Shown here piece after piece: positions 31,166-40,821 of a DNA stretch of 64,000 nucleotides (its first letter is position 1; each line of letters begins with the position of its first letter). This stretch comes from a bacterium (GTDB lineage Bacteria > Cyanobacteriota > Vampirovibrionia > Gastranaerophilales > UBA9971), in NCBI GenBank assembly GCA_037147175.1, contig JBAWVS010000007.1:7642-71641 (forward strand), written 5' to 3'. The notes under the pieces were generated by a model. The model ran no database searches. It had not been told where the DNA came from and was given only the letters and a program-made list of their open reading frames with translations. A program made the translations under genes and the position numbers.

Positions 31166-31627
31166 ATGAATAAAAACGCTTTTAATATTGTTTTATATGA
31201 ACCTCAAATTCCGCAAAACACTGGAAATATTGCAAGACTGTGTGCATGTACGGGAAGTTCTCTTTTTTTAGTCGGCAAATTGGGTTTTCATATAACTGAC
31301 AGGCATGTTAAAAGAGCAGGTCTTGATTATTGGGACTCTGTAGACATCAATACAGTTTCAACACTTGCTGAATTGCAGGAAAATTTCCCAGATAATAATT
31401 TTTATTTTTTAAGTACGAAAGCCTCCAAAAAATATACCGAAATATCCTATAAAAAAGGAGATTTTTTAGTTTTTGGCAGTGAAACTAAAGGATTGCCCGA
31501 AGAAATTGTTTTCAACAACATAGATAACAGTCTGACAATACCTATGATAGATAACCAGAGAAGTCTTAATCTCTCAAATTCTGTTTCTATAGTAGTTTAT
31601 GAAGCTTTAAGACAAATTAATTTCTAA
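31166..31627 (+). CDS. trmL: tRNA (cytidine/uridine-34 2'-O)-methyltransferase
   Basis: A 153-residue SPOUT enzyme methylating the ribose of the wobble base in tRNA(Leu) species. 'IVLYEPQIPQNTGNIARLCA', 'LFLVGKLGFHITDRHVKRAG' and 'LDYWDSV' are the N-terminal TrmL motifs. 'FLVFGSETKGLPEEIV' and 'NQRSLNLSNSVSIVVYEALR' form the knotted SAM-binding end. The length is normal for the family. It starts 2 bp after the phosphatidyltransferase stop, in one transcript, and is followed 17 bp later by a membrane protein gene. Confidence 0.92.
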   Translation: MNKNAFNIVLYEPQIPQNTGNIARLCACTGSSLFLVGKLGFHITDRHVKRAGLDYWDSVDINTVSTLAELQENFPDNNFYFLSTKASKKYTEISYKKGDFLVFGSETKGLPEEIVFNNIDNSLTIPMIDNQRSLNLSNSVSIVVYEALRQINF

Positions 31628-31644
31628 ATCAGGAAAAAATTAAC

Positions 31645-32328
31645 ATGCTAAAAACAAAAAAACCTTTTAAACTCTTAATAAATATTTTTAAAGATAATTT
31701 TCGGCTTATAGTATTTGCTGTATGTATTTTGGCGGTGGTTGCCTTAATTTCATACCAGATGACCAGGTTTACTTTTCATGATTATGCCCCGAACCTTCTG
31801 GCAGAGATCACAGGTATGTTTTTGAGCAATATTTTCACTTTGCTTATTATTGATCAATATTACAGAATACAAAAAGAAAAAGAATATTCAAAAACACTAA
31901 AAGAGCTTAAACATAAATTAAAATATTTGTTTCATGTTTATAAAAAGCATTTCGGATCAGTATTTGAAATTGAAAAGGCTCTCAGTAACACAGATTTTTC
32001 AAAAAAACTTTTAAATAAAATTCATTTAATTCAACAAGAAAAAGTAGATTTAAGTTCGAGCCTGGAGAAATTTGAATTTATTAATTCGTTAGAAGAAATG
32101 GGAAACATTTTACAATCAATAATTCATGTTATTAATATTTTACCGAGTGATTTTGAAATCAAAGATTTTCTTGTTTCTTTTGAAAAATTACAAACGACAT
32201 TTTTGTTGTTAAAAAGGCATCTTACCAATTTAGAAGACTTAAATCATCCGATTTTTATAAATGATATTAAGTACATAGCAGAACAATTTTTAGTAATCAG
32301 CATTAATGAAAATTTTAAAGATATATAA
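31645..32328 (+). CDS. Hypothetical membrane protein with a helical cytoplasmic domain
   Basis: A 227-residue protein. Two membrane helices near the N-terminus ('LIVFAVCILAVVALISYQM', about 18-36; 'LLAEITGMFLSNIFTLLIID', about 49-68), then about 155 residues that look fully helical, with heptad-like Leu/Ile spacing. This two-helix-plus-helical-tail layout is seen in many small sensor or scaffold proteins of unknown role. No family recognised. It is in tandem after trmL (17 bp) and 48 bp before rmlA, so it could belong to the same operon. ATG start with AGGAAAA upstream. Confidence 0.6.
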   Translation: MLKTKKPFKLLINIFKDNFRLIVFAVCILAVVALISYQMTRFTFHDYAPNLLAEITGMFLSNIFTLLIIDQYYRIQKEKEYSKTLKELKHKLKYLFHVYKKHFGSVFEIEKALSNTDFSKKLLNKIHLIQQEKVDLSSSLEKFEFINSLEEMGNILQSIIHVINILPSDFEIKDFLVSFEKLQTTFLLLKRHLTNLEDLNHPIFINDIKYIAEQFLVISINENFKDI

Positions 32329-32376
32329 TATGATAATATATAAAATAAATTATATTTAACTGAAAGAGGAAGAAAT

Positions 32377-33258
32377 ATGAAAGGAATAATTCTGGCAGGA
32401 GGAAAAGGAACACGGCTTTTTCCGGTAACTCAAACAGTATGCAAGCAGCTTCTTCCGGTTTACGATAAACCAATGATTTATTATCCACTTTCTGTCCTTA
32501 TGCTTGCAGGAATAAAAGAAGTTTTAATCATCTCTACTCCGGAAGCAACTCCTATGTTTGAAAGTCTTCTTAAAGACGGCTCACAAATAGGAATTTCTAT
32601 TTCATACAAAATTCAGCCTTCTCCTGACGGACTTGCGCAGGCCTTTATTCTTGGAGAAGACTTTATAGGCAATGATAATGTCGCACTTGTTCTTGGAGAT
32701 AATATATTTTACGGTCAGGGCTTTTCCGGCATGCTTAAAAATGCAGCTCAAAGAACTGAAGGAGCTACGGTTTTTGGCTATAAAGTAAAAGATCCACATA
32801 GATTCGGCGTTGTAGAATTTGATAAAACAGGAAAAGTCTTTTCTCTTGAAGAAAAACCTGAAAATCCCAAATCTGATTTTGCAGTAACAGGTCTATATTT
32901 TTACGATAATAAAGTTGTTGAATATGCAAAATCGTTAAAACCTTCGCCGAGAGGGGAAATAGAAATTACTGATTTAAATAACGTTTACCTTAATAACGGG
33001 GATTTGAACGTGGAACTGCTTGGTAGAGGATTTGCCTGGCTTGATACTGGAACTCATGAATCCCTGCTTCAGGCATCGCATTACATAGAGACAATCGAAA
33101 AAAATCAGGGAGTAAAAGTTGCCTGTCTTGAAGAAATAGCATATTTAAAGGGATTTATCAACAGAGAGCAGCTTTTAAAACAGGTTGAATATTACAAAGC
33201 CAGTGATTACGGGGTTTATTTGAAAAATATTATTTCACCAGATTACGTTAATGCCTAG
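32377..33258 (+). CDS. rmlA: Glucose-1-phosphate thymidylyltransferase
   Basis: A 293-residue enzyme forming dTDP-glucose, the entry step to dTDP-L-rhamnose and other surface sugars. '[20 protein letters not shown]' is the nucleotide-binding signature (GGKGTRL 8-14), followed by '[20 protein letters not shown]'. '[17 protein letters not shown]', '[20 protein letters not shown]' and '[19 protein letters not shown]' are also diagnostic. AGAGGAAG precedes the ATG. No rmlB, rmlC or rmlD is nearby. Its 3' end overlaps that of the convergent 200-residue protein by 4 bp. Confidence 0.95.
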   Translation: MKGIILAGGKGTRLFPVTQTVCKQLLPVYDKPMIYYPLSVLMLAGIKEVLIISTPEATPMFESLLKDGSQIGISISYKIQPSPDGLAQAFILGEDFIGNDNVALVLGDNIFYGQGFSGMLKNAAQRTEGATVFGYKVKDPHRFGVVEFDKTGKVFSLEEKPENPKSDFAVTGLYFYDNKVVEYAKSLKPSPRGEIEITDLNNVYLNNGDLNVELLGRGFAWLDTGTHESLLQASHYIETIEKNQGVKVACLEEIAYLKGFINREQLLKQVEYYKASDYGVYLKNIISPDYVNA

Positions 33259-33857
33259 TAATACTTACTTTTTGGCAAATTAATCCTGAAATTTGTGGCA
33301 AAAGTAACGGTTTTCCCGGGGCTTGCAAGAAAATCAATCCCGATGGGACCTTTTGAAAAGCCTAATACAGGTACAATCAAAGGGGTTATTCCCCCGATAT
33401 TGAATTCATAACGCTGATATCCGCGCATTGCCAATAATTTATAGTTTAAATCCATATTTACGCCGGCTGGCAGTTCTTTTTCAAATATTTTTCTTGTAAT
33501 TCCAGCATAATATGTCTGGGAATGGTAACTGTTATTGTAAGTTCCCAATGTATATCCGTTTAAATCAACACCCACAAGCTTATTTGATTCATTCATCTCT
33601 GCTCTGTCTTTTCGGGTATGGTAACTGAACATTAATAGATCTAAAGAATTTTGAGAGGGTACTCCTTTTACAAAGTCCCAGCTGTTTTTTAAAAATTGTT
33701 TATCTTTTAGTTTTTTATTCGTTTCAATATTTAGCTTGATAATATCAAATTTGCCGCTGCTGATACTTGTGCTATTATCTTCCGGCAGTAAATCCTTTGC
33801 GAATACAGATAATGGGTAAAATATAATTATTAATAATAAAAAAAATATTTTTTTCAT
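33255..33857 (-). CDS. Exported, probably outer-membrane beta-barrel protein of unknown function
   Basis: A 200-residue protein with a clear signal peptide (about 1-20, '[16 protein letters not shown]'). The mature part has alternating-residue beta segments ('[20 protein letters not shown]', '[20 protein letters not shown]') and ends in '[18 protein letters not shown]', with an aromatic final residue as in many outer-membrane barrels. '[20 protein letters not shown]' with 'DFLASPG' is reminiscent of small lipid-modifying barrels, but I cannot assign a family. It is convergent with rmlA (4-bp overlap). The 330-bp region upstream has no other gene. Confidence 0.5.
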   Translation of the reverse strand: MKKIFFLLLIIIFYPLSVFAKDLLPEDNSTSISSGKFDIIKLNIETNKKLKDKQFLKNSWDFVKGVPSQNSLDLLMFSYHTRKDRAEMNESNKLVGVDLNGYTLGTYNNSYHSQTYYAGITRKIFEKELPAGVNMDLNYKLLAMRGYQRYEFNIGGITPLIVPVLGFSKGPIGIDFLASPGKTVTFATNFRINLPKSKYY

Positions 33858-34190
33858 TTCATCTTTACTCTTCGTTAATCAAAATCAAATTTATTATAAG
33901 ACAAAAAATTAATAAAATTTAAAAATATTTTTATTAATAAATTTAAACTTTTTATTTGATAATTTGGCATTTTCACTATATTAATAGTAATATATAAGAA
34001 TAAAATCGAGTAATAATTTTAAGTAATAGATAAAAAAATCTTTATGTCTTTTTATCAATCTGAGGTAAAGTAGAATAATACCAATATTATTGAATCATGA
34101 GATGTTTAGTTTTACTTAACATAACAGTTAAATCCCCAGTTATTAAATTAAAAAATAAAGTTTACCCCAAGATTCAAGGCTTGAAATAAA
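33858..34190. other. 333-bp spacer between divergent genes, nothing recognised
   Basis: Very AT-rich. One inverted repeat ATTAATAAAA (33908-33917) / TTTTATTAAT (33929-33938) near the start of the minus-strand gene. It should hold promoters for both divergent genes, but none could be picked with confidence. No coding signal. Confidence 0.4.
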
Positions 34191-34991
34191 ATGACTAAAA
34201 CCATAAAAGAAATAATTGATGGTACCACAGGGATTCCTTCTATGCCACAGGTTGTGTCGGAATCACTTAACTTAATTGAAAACCCGAATTCAAGCATAAA
34301 ACAGCTGGGGAACATCATTTCTAAAGACATAGCTATTACTACACAGCTATTAAAGCTTGTAAATTCAGCATATTATGGTTTTCCTACCCAAATAACAACT
34401 ATTGATAAAGCTATGGCTCTTTTGGGTTTTACTACTATCAGAAGTATAGTGCTTAGCGTGGGATTAAAACCCATGTTGATGACAAACAGCGGGAAATTGT
34501 TATGGGAACATTCCATAAGGACTGCTGTAGCCTGCCAAATGTTAAGCAAAAGTCTTGGTGGTGTTGATCCTGATGAAGCTTTCGTCATGGGATTACTTCA
34601 TGATGTCGGAAAAGCCGTTATGGAAGGTGCTAACAAAGATGCAATAAAAGAAATAACAAGGCTTACCAGTCTTGGTGCAGATATATTACAGGCTGAAAAA
34701 ATGTTTTTTGGTTTCACTCATACAGAATTAGGCAGAGAACTTGTTGTAAGATGGAAATTACCACAAATTATAGGTACAGCCATCAGGTACCACCATAATC
34801 CTCTGGCATCAGAAAACAAAGCCCATTCATGTCTTGTATATGTTGCTGACAGAATTTGCAGAGAACCGCTTAAATATCCTATATTAGACCCTGATATAAT
34901 TGACTCATTCGATTTCGAAATACAAGATCCAATGGAATTAAGAGAAAAAGTTTTTGAAGCTGCTAATCACATTATAACAGCTCTTTCATAA
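34191..34991 (+). CDS. HDOD-domain signalling protein
   Basis: A 266-residue protein consisting of one HDOD domain. 'IKQLGNIISKDIAITTQLLK', 'LVNSAYYGFPTQITTIDKAM' and 'ALLGFTTIRSIVLSVG' form the N-terminal helices. 'AFVMGLLHDVGKAVMEG' carries the HD pair (many HDOD proteins lose this; here H and D remain), and 'IIGTAIRYHHNPLA' completes the fold. HDOD proteins act in regulation linked to chemotaxis and c-di-GMP; no enzymatic activity is established. It stands alone; the ribosome site is poor. Confidence 0.85.
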   Translation: MTKTIKEIIDGTTGIPSMPQVVSESLNLIENPNSSIKQLGNIISKDIAITTQLLKLVNSAYYGFPTQITTIDKAMALLGFTTIRSIVLSVGLKPMLMTNSGKLLWEHSIRTAVACQMLSKSLGGVDPDEAFVMGLLHDVGKAVMEGANKDAIKEITRLTSLGADILQAEKMFFGFTHTELGRELVVRWKLPQIIGTAIRYHHNPLASENKAHSCLVYVADRICREPLKYPILDPDIIDSFDFEIQDPMELREKVFEAANHIITALS

Positions 34992-35033
34992 GTCCAGTTC
35001 TTTAGAAAAACACTATAATTTTTCGGAATAATT

Positions 35034-38000
35034 TTATAAATCAGGTGTGAGAATATCTTTTATGTCATCAAAAGTGATTGTTTTACCGACATTTCTGTCT
35101 GTAGAAATGACGCTGTCCAGCAAATCTTTCTTTCTTTCCTTGAGTTTCATAATTTTTTCTTCAACAGAGCCTTTGGTTATAAGCCTATAAACAAAAACAT
35201 TCTTGGTTTGACCGATTCTATGGGCTCTGTCGGTAGCTTGATCTTCAACAGCCGGATTCCACCATGGATCATAATGAATTACATAATCTGCTCCGGTAAG
35301 GTTTAATCCTGTACCGCCTGCTTTTAAGCTGATTAAAAATACAGGAATTGCGGGATTATTATTGAAATTATTAACTACGGTCTGTCTATCTTTTGTTGAT
35401 CCTGTAAGATATTCGTATTTAATACCTGTTTTATCAAACCAGTCTTTAACAATATCTAACATCTGCACAAATTGGCTGAATAAAAGGACTCTGTGACCTT
35501 CGCTGATGATTTCTTCAAGCATTTCTTTGAGATGTTCGAACTTTCCTGACTCGATAGCACCCATTTTTCCTTCTTTATCGTAAAGCCTCGGGTGACAACA
35601 CACCTGACGTAAGCGTAAAAGGGCTGAAAATACTGACATTTTACTCTTTTCAAAACCGTCCGCATTAACCTTATCAAATATTTCCTGTCTTGTACTATCA
35701 AGCACATCAAGATAAAAATCTTTTTGCTCAGGTGTCATTTTACAGTAAGCGATGTTTTCAATTTTATCAGGAAGATCTTTTGCAATATCTCTTTTCATAC
35801 GCCTTAATATAAAAGGATAAACTTGCTTTTTAAGGCGATGTTCAACGGTTCTGTCACCTTTTTCTTGAATTGGTACGGCATACCTGTAATTAAATTCGTT
35901 TATGTCATACATAAAGCCCGGCATGAGAAAATCAAATGCAGACCACAATTCTGAAAGTCTATTTTCTATAGGTGTACCTGACAAAGCCAATTTATGAGAA
36001 GCTTTTAGCAATTTTGCAGACTGGGCAGTAAGTGATTCGTAATTTTTAATGTTTTGGGATTCATCAAGGATAATTGACCTGAATTCAATATGTTTAAGTT
36101 GGTCTATATCCCTTCTTAAAAGAGCATAACTGGTAATTACTATGTCATAATCGTTTATATGCTTGAATAATCCTTTTCTTGTTGCTCCCGTCAAGTTCAA
36201 ACACTTTAATCCGGGAGTAAATTTATCGATTTCTGCTTCCCAGTTAAACACGACAGATGTTGGACAAATTACTAAGCTTGCAGCACTTCCGTCTGTTTCT
36301 TTCGCTTTTTGAATGAGTGTCAAAGCCTGTAATGTTTTTCCAAGCCCCATATCATCTGCTAGTATGCCGTTTAAGCCATAAGTATATAAAAACCACAACC
36401 AGTTAAATCCTTTTTTCTGGTAATCTCTAAATTCGGCTTTAATTCCTTCAGGCAGCGGGATTTCTTCCATTGAATTAAAAGAGCTGATTTTATCCCAGAA
36501 TGTCGCAAATTTTTTGCTCATTTTAATAACAGTTTCCTGCTCGGTTAATTCGGCTATAATCCCTGCACGGAAGGTCTTAACTTCATATTTGCCTTCAATT
36601 GTTTTAACCGCATCAACCGTAGAAAGACTTTTATTGATTGTCTGGATTTTGCTTGTCGGTATTTCTATATTGCCTTTTGATTCAAGATAAAAATATTTTC
36701 TTCCTTGCTGAAAATACTGGTATATTTCATCAAATTCAATACGTTTTTTCCCAACAGTGCAGTATAATTCAATTTCAAATGAATCAGCACTTTTGCAAAA
36801 ATCAATCTTTGCATTAAATATAAGTGAACTTTCAGATATTTTATATTCAGAAAGATCTTCTTTTTCAATTACCTTCCAGTTTTCACCTGCATTTGGGAGT
36901 AAATAGCTGAAAAAATCAATGGCATTATCTCCGTCTATAGCAAGGTTATTAGTTTGCATTGGAGCAAATCTGCTCTGCAAAAGCTGTTTATAAGCCTGTT
37001 CTTCCAGTTCAAGATTTCTTTTTACCCAGTAAATAATATTTTCTTCAGGTTTTTTTACAGTTACGTAAGGAGTTTTTTCAGCAAGTTTTCCGTAAGGAAC
37101 TATAGTTCCGTCATATTCAAACTCAAGAGTGGCTTTAATATTATTCTCATCTGACTTTTCCAGAGTAATAACATTTATCGGCACTGTATGAAGAAGATCA
37201 AGGTTATCCAGAGTATCATAAACTTCCACAGTCATAAGTTTTTTAAGGTTTGGAAGTTCTTCATAAACGAATTGTCCTCCGTCAGCATCTCTTATATCTG
37301 TAAAAGTCGACTTTGTAAGATGGTGAGGAAGTCGGGAAAGAGCTGTATCTAGCGGAAATATTACGCTTTTGTATTTGCCCCATTTTATTGATTTAGAAAA
37401 ATAAAAAATTTCTTCAAGCGGTAATTCATCATCAGGCTTAGACCTTTGCCAGTGAAGTGCCAGCAAAACATTGCCCACTATTGAAACATTGACTTTTAAC
37501 ACAAGTTTTAGCGGAACAGATGAAAAAACAAGCCTTTTTTGCGTTTCGCTGTCTGATATTTCTTCTACCTGCGCAAGAAATTGCATTAAATTATCAATTT
37601 TACTCATTGGAATATTAAACCATACGACATTTTTGTTAATATTTGCATTTTGATAAAGATATTGCATCAAAGCCAGTTCGCGTTTCTGCACATCAGTGAG
37701 TTCAAATGCTGTCCCTGCTGCTTTTTGCATAGCAACTATTGCTCTTAATACAGGTTCTATATTTGTTACTGTTTTGTTCTCATTGCTCCTGTCAAGAACT
37801 TGAACTCCAATAAATTTAGGGTTCGGTCTTGTGTTAAGCACAAATTTATAACTCCCTTGCGGATTTAAAATTTCAGGAGGAGTCTCATCTTCAAAAATAA
37901 ATTCCTGCCCTGTTTGTTCAGTAACGAAAGTCTCAAAAAAATGTTTTTTTATGCTATAAAGTCCTACGCATACAGCATGTTTGCACCATTCTTCTTCGAG

Positions 38001-38219
38001 AGGGCACGAGCATTCAGCCGTTACTTTTTCTTGAGAAAAATGCAGTTTAATCTCGTAACTATCCTGAAAAGACCCTTTTACTTTTGCGGTTAAAATCTCA
38101 TTTTCAAGTTTTGAACCTAAAACCATTTTTTTCTTGTAATAATCATATCCTCTTCGCCAGCTGCCCGGTGCTGCGAGGTCTTTTATATATTTAAAGTTGA
38201 AATTAATCAATACAGACAA
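35034..38219 (-). CDS. SWI2/SNF2-family helicase with an N-terminal SWIM zinc finger
   Basis: 1061 residues. The SWIM finger is C70-x-C72-x6-C79-x-H81 ('AECSCPLEEEWCKHAVC'). A long middle region (about 130-590) is the SNF2-associated bacterial domain. The helicase core has 'LADDMGLGKTLQALTLIQKA' (Walker A), 'SIILDESQNIKN' (DESQ in place of DEAH), 'ALSGTPIENRLSELWSAFDF', 'VLLFSQFVQMLDIV', 'SLKAGGTGLNLTGADYVIHY' and 'WWNPAVEDQATDRAHRIGQ'. Such proteins are ATP-driven DNA translocases, thought to remodel protein-DNA or RNA polymerase complexes. All core motifs are intact. ATG start; the MITE-like element lies upstream. Confidence 0.93.
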   Translation of the reverse strand: MSVLINFNFKYIKDLAAPGSWRRGYDYYKKKMVLGSKLENEILTAKVKGSFQDSYEIKLHFSQEKVTAECSCPLEEEWCKHAVCVGLYSIKKHFFETFVTEQTGQEFIFEDETPPEILNPQGSYKFVLNTRPNPKFIGVQVLDRSNENKTVTNIEPVLRAIVAMQKAAGTAFELTDVQKRELALMQYLYQNANINKNVVWFNIPMSKIDNLMQFLAQVEEISDSETQKRLVFSSVPLKLVLKVNVSIVGNVLLALHWQRSKPDDELPLEEIFYFSKSIKWGKYKSVIFPLDTALSRLPHHLTKSTFTDIRDADGGQFVYEELPNLKKLMTVEVYDTLDNLDLLHTVPINVITLEKSDENNIKATLEFEYDGTIVPYGKLAEKTPYVTVKKPEENIIYWVKRNLELEEQAYKQLLQSRFAPMQTNNLAIDGDNAIDFFSYLLPNAGENWKVIEKEDLSEYKISESSLIFNAKIDFCKSADSFEIELYCTVGKKRIEFDEIYQYFQQGRKYFYLESKGNIEIPTSKIQTINKSLSTVDAVKTIEGKYEVKTFRAGIIAELTEQETVIKMSKKFATFWDKISSFNSMEEIPLPEGIKAEFRDYQKKGFNWLWFLYTYGLNGILADDMGLGKTLQALTLIQKAKETDGSAASLVICPTSVVFNWEAEIDKFTPGLKCLNLTGATRKGLFKHINDYDIVITSYALLRRDIDQLKHIEFRSIILDESQNIKNYESLTAQSAKLLKASHKLALSGTPIENRLSELWSAFDFLMPGFMYDINEFNYRYAVPIQEKGDRTVEHRLKKQVYPFILRRMKRDIAKDLPDKIENIAYCKMTPEQKDFYLDVLDSTRQEIFDKVNADGFEKSKMSVFSALLRLRQVCCHPRLYDKEGKMGAIESGKFEHLKEMLEEIISEGHRVLLFSQFVQMLDIVKDWFDKTGIKYEYLTGSTKDRQTVVNNFNNNPAIPVFLISLKAGGTGLNLTGADYVIHYDPWWNPAVEDQATDRAHRIGQTKNVFVYRLITKGSVEEKIMKLKERKKDLLDSVISTDRNVGKTITFDDIKDILTPDL

Positions 38220-38270
38220 ACTCCAGTGATAATCTATACTCCGAAAATTAGAGATAATTGTATTTCTTAC

Positions 38271-38414
38271 TAATTAACTCGAATTGCTAATTAAATTTAT
38301 GCGTGATTGAGAGGAGAGGATTTAGACTCTACGAGGCAATCCATTTTATTTTTAATGATTGCTTCGATTTGCTCGCAGTGACGATTTTAGCGATTTTGCA
38401 ATTCGAGTTAATTA
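38271..38414. mobile_element. MITE-like element, 144 bp, 17-bp perfect terminal inverted repeats
   Basis: The termini TAATTAACTCGAATTGC (38271-38287) and GCAATTCGAGTTAATTA (38398-38414) are exact complements, beginning and ending in TA, which fits the TA target duplication of IS630/Tc1-type elements. The interior has a second hairpin CGAGGCAATC ... GATTGCTTCG (9 of 10 pairs) and 'GCTCGCAGTGACG', resembling widespread REP-like GC-richer repeats. No coding capacity. It sits between the SNF2 gene and a short lineage-specific gene. Confidence 0.75.
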
Positions 38415-38520
38415 TACATCAAATTCGCAATTTTGGCATAATCAAGAGGATCATGAATATTAAGATTTGTTTTTAAAATATTCTTCAACTGTCAATTTTT
38501 TTTCAGGAGTTTTTATCTAA

Positions 38521-38703
38521 GTGTTGGTTTATAAAATCCTTAATAAGATGAGTAAAATGCAAATAAATTCTTTTAACAAAAATCAAATTTCATTTACAGG
38601 TGTTACAAATACAACTGAAAAACCTATTAGAGATAGAATCAATATCTGGCAGAAAGCTGTATATCTATGGGGAAATTTTTTGCAGAAGCTGATAAATCTC
38701 TAA
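38521..38703 (+). CDS. Short protein with an N-terminal ISFTG motif
   Basis: 60 residues from a GTG at 38521 (AGGAG at 38505-38509) or 51 from the ATG at 38548. It reads 'MQINSFNKNQISFTGVTN', then 'TTEKPIRDRINIWQKAVYLW' to a stop at 38701-38703. The first part matches the SFG/SFTG motif seen at the N-terminus of several proteins in this window; the second is a single amphipathic helix. It could be a complete small protein or a truncated member of that group. Function unknown. Confidence 0.45.
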   Translation: MLVYKILNKMSKMQINSFNKNQISFTGVTNTTEKPIRDRINIWQKAVYLWGNFLQKLINL

Positions 38704-38722
38704 AATAAAAAAATATTCTCAA

Positions 38723-39643
38723 TCAAAGTTTAACATCTCTGGTAAAAAGTCCTATGCTTTTTACCAGTTTGCTTTTTTTATCTACAATCAATACGAAATT
38801 TGTATAATCATACAATTCGTAAAACGAATCTATATTTTCTTTTTTATATTGTTTTTTAATAATTTTTAAACACTCCGCAAGCGGTAAATTTTTAGGAATC
38901 AAGTTGACCCAGGTTAATAATCCGCTTTCGAACTTTAAAATAGCTTTGTCATAGTAATAACCAGCATTTCCTAATTCGTTCGACAAAACATAAATAGAAT
39001 TTGTTTCAGAATTATCATCTTGATACGGTATTATATTGGGGTATTCACTTGTAAAATCTCTTTCAAGAGTTGTTCCAGGTTCAATATTCTTAAATTTTTC
39101 AAAAAATTTCTGCCTCATTGAAGGAATAATAATCTTTTTTGAATTTTCATCTGTTGAAGAAAATGGAGACTTATTAAAATAAGTTATACTTTTAGCATTT
39201 TTACTTATTTTGTCTGAAGAAATATTGAAAAAATCATAATTATAATAATCCAAATCTTGATTATCAGTAACATTTATATCTGTAGAATTTCCGTATATTG
39301 ACACAAATCTTGAGATTTTTATATTATGAGCAAGATTAAACTCTATCCAATCCAGTTTGTTATTTTTAAAGCCAACTCTAATTGAGCTATAAACATCACC
39401 CGAACAAGGTTTTAACTTCATTATAGTAATGCCGCCTGTGTATACCTCCAAATCAGAGTCGTTAATTTTTGAAAATATTTTTTTAAATTCTTTGAGTGTT
39501 GTATGTCCGTATTCAATTTTTTCAGGAGAATATTTTTTTAAATTTTGCAACTCAGGCAGTTTATCAGGAAAAACGCAAGCCGAGCTGAAAATTATAATAA
39601 GTATTAAAAAAATTATAAGAAGTAGTTTATTTATTCTATTCAT
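38723..39643 (-). CDS. Hypothetical lipoprotein
   Basis: A 306-residue protein. The N-terminus is a lipoprotein signal ('LLLIIFLILIIIFSSACVFP', lipobox SSAC with Cys at about 23). The mature part appears to consist of two similar halves, each with 'EYGHTTLKEFKKIF' / 'EPGTTLERDFTSEYP' near its start and 'GLLTWVNLIPKN' / 'NKLDWIEFNLAHN' later, hinting at an internal duplication. No family recognised. Predicted to be membrane-anchored in the periplasm. It stands alone on the minus strand. Confidence 0.6.
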   Translation of the reverse strand: MNRINKLLLIIFLILIIIFSSACVFPDKLPELQNLKKYSPEKIEYGHTTLKEFKKIFSKINDSDLEVYTGGITIMKLKPCSGDVYSSIRVGFKNNKLDWIEFNLAHNIKISRFVSIYGNSTDINVTDNQDLDYYNYDFFNISSDKISKNAKSITYFNKSPFSSTDENSKKIIIPSMRQKFFEKFKNIEPGTTLERDFTSEYPNIIPYQDDNSETNSIYVLSNELGNAGYYYDKAILKFESGLLTWVNLIPKNLPLAECLKIIKKQYKKENIDSFYELYDYTNFVLIVDKKSKLVKSIGLFTRDVKL

Positions 39644-39944
39644 TTTTTTACACCGATTAGCGATACAAATTTCCTTATTTTATTTTATAAAAAATATTTG
39701 AATTTTTTTACCGCCATAAAGATGAACTCTAACGATATTTGCAATATCTAATACTTTTGACCTAGTTATGTTAAGAAATATATAATTCAATATTTTCTTT
39801 TTATTTCTGTTTGTTACTTATGTTTAAAAAAAAATTTTTAAATGTAATGTAAATTTTTACTCTTGAGATTACTTAAATGAAACAAGATGATTAAAAAATA
39901 AATTATATGTAAATAGATTGTATTATAGAACAGGTGGTTGAATT
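39644..39944. other. Spacer of 301 bp between divergent genes
   Basis: AT-rich, no gene seen. A possible -10 box TATTAT (39920-39925) lies about 20 bp before the ATG at 39945, and AGGTGG is the ribosome site of that gene. No repeats found. Confidence 0.35.
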
Positions 39945-40322
39945 ATGAATGTAAGTAGCATAAAAAATAGCAATTTAGCCTTTGGCTCCTTTGGCGTTGT
40001 TGTACAAAATTTACAGGACGAAAATAAAACATTCGGGATACTTAAACAAAGTATTAATGAATCAAATCCGGAAACAAGAATAACTCTACATAAAACTAAA
40101 TTATTTCCGGGATTTAACAGTGAACCCAGATATTCAATATATGAAGTAACCGGACGGAATATGGAGATGGAACAGCGTTTGCTTGATACTTTTAAAACTT
40201 CAGGACTAAGAGTTATACCTACAGAGGTTTCTCCCGAAACAAGGGCGGCAGAAGGCTTAAAAAATCTTACAAATGCCGCTAAAGTTCAAGAAGAAATTGT
40301 AAAATTAGATATAAATGCTTAA
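39945..40322 (+). CDS. Small lineage-specific protein with an N-terminal SFG motif
   Basis: A 125-residue soluble protein beginning 'MNVSSIKNSNLAFGSFGVVV', then 'TRITLHKTKLFPGFNSEPRY' and a helical C-terminus 'AAEGLKNLTNAAKVQEEIVK'. The start shares the N-terminal polar leader plus FG/SFG seen in other proteins here. No domain recognised. AGGTGG precedes the ATG. The PEBP-like gene follows 36 bp later on the same strand. Confidence 0.55.
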   Translation: MNVSSIKNSNLAFGSFGVVVQNLQDENKTFGILKQSINESNPETRITLHKTKLFPGFNSEPRYSIYEVTGRNMEMEQRLLDTFKTSGLRVIPTEVSPETRAAEGLKNLTNAAKVQEEIVKLDINA

Positions 40323-40358
40323 ACTCTATATCTAAATTTAAAATGGGGGTATAAAAAT

Positions 40359-40820
40359 ATGAAATTATCAAGTGATGTTTTTGAAAATAACAAAACTATT
40401 CCTTCTAAATACACTTGTGACGGTGAAGATATTTCTCCGCCATTAAAAATAGAAGACGTTCCTGAAACAGCGAAAAGTCTCGCTCTGATTTGTGATGATC
40501 CTGACGCAACGATAGGAACTTTTGTCCATTGGGTAATCTATAATATCCCTGCAGGCACAAAAAAAATTAAAGAAAACATTCCGAAAACAAAAAAACTCGC
40601 AGACGGAAGCCAACAAGGTATAACTGATTTTGGAAGTGTAAGTTTCGGTTATGGAGGACCTTGCCCGCCATCAGGAACCCACAGGTATTTTTTCAAACTT
40701 TATGCACTCGATAAATCACTAATTTTTGAGTCTGCTGCAACTAAGTCTCAATTAGAAACAGCTATGCAAGGGCATATTATTGAAGAATCAAATTTAATAG
40801 GACTTTATAAACGCAAATAA
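40359..40820 (+). CDS. YbhB/YbcL-type phosphatidylethanolamine-binding-like protein
   Basis: A 153-residue protein covering the whole bacterial PEBP fold. 'YTCDGEDISPPLKIEDVPET' with 'LALICDDPDA' (DPDA signature), 'FVHWVIYNIPA', and 'GYGGPCPPSGTHRYFFKLYA' (the GxxPPxGxHRY ligand-pocket motif) are all present. The biochemical role of the bacterial family is unsettled; an anionic-ligand site is conserved. GGGGG precedes the ATG. It is convergent with the 115-residue gene, with 1 bp between stops. Confidence 0.9.
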   Translation: MKLSSDVFENNKTIPSKYTCDGEDISPPLKIEDVPETAKSLALICDDPDATIGTFVHWVIYNIPAGTKKIKENIPKTKKLADGSQQGITDFGSVSFGYGGPCPPSGTHRYFFKLYALDKSLIFESAATKSQLETAMQGHIIEESNLIGLYKRK

Positions 40821-40821
40821 A

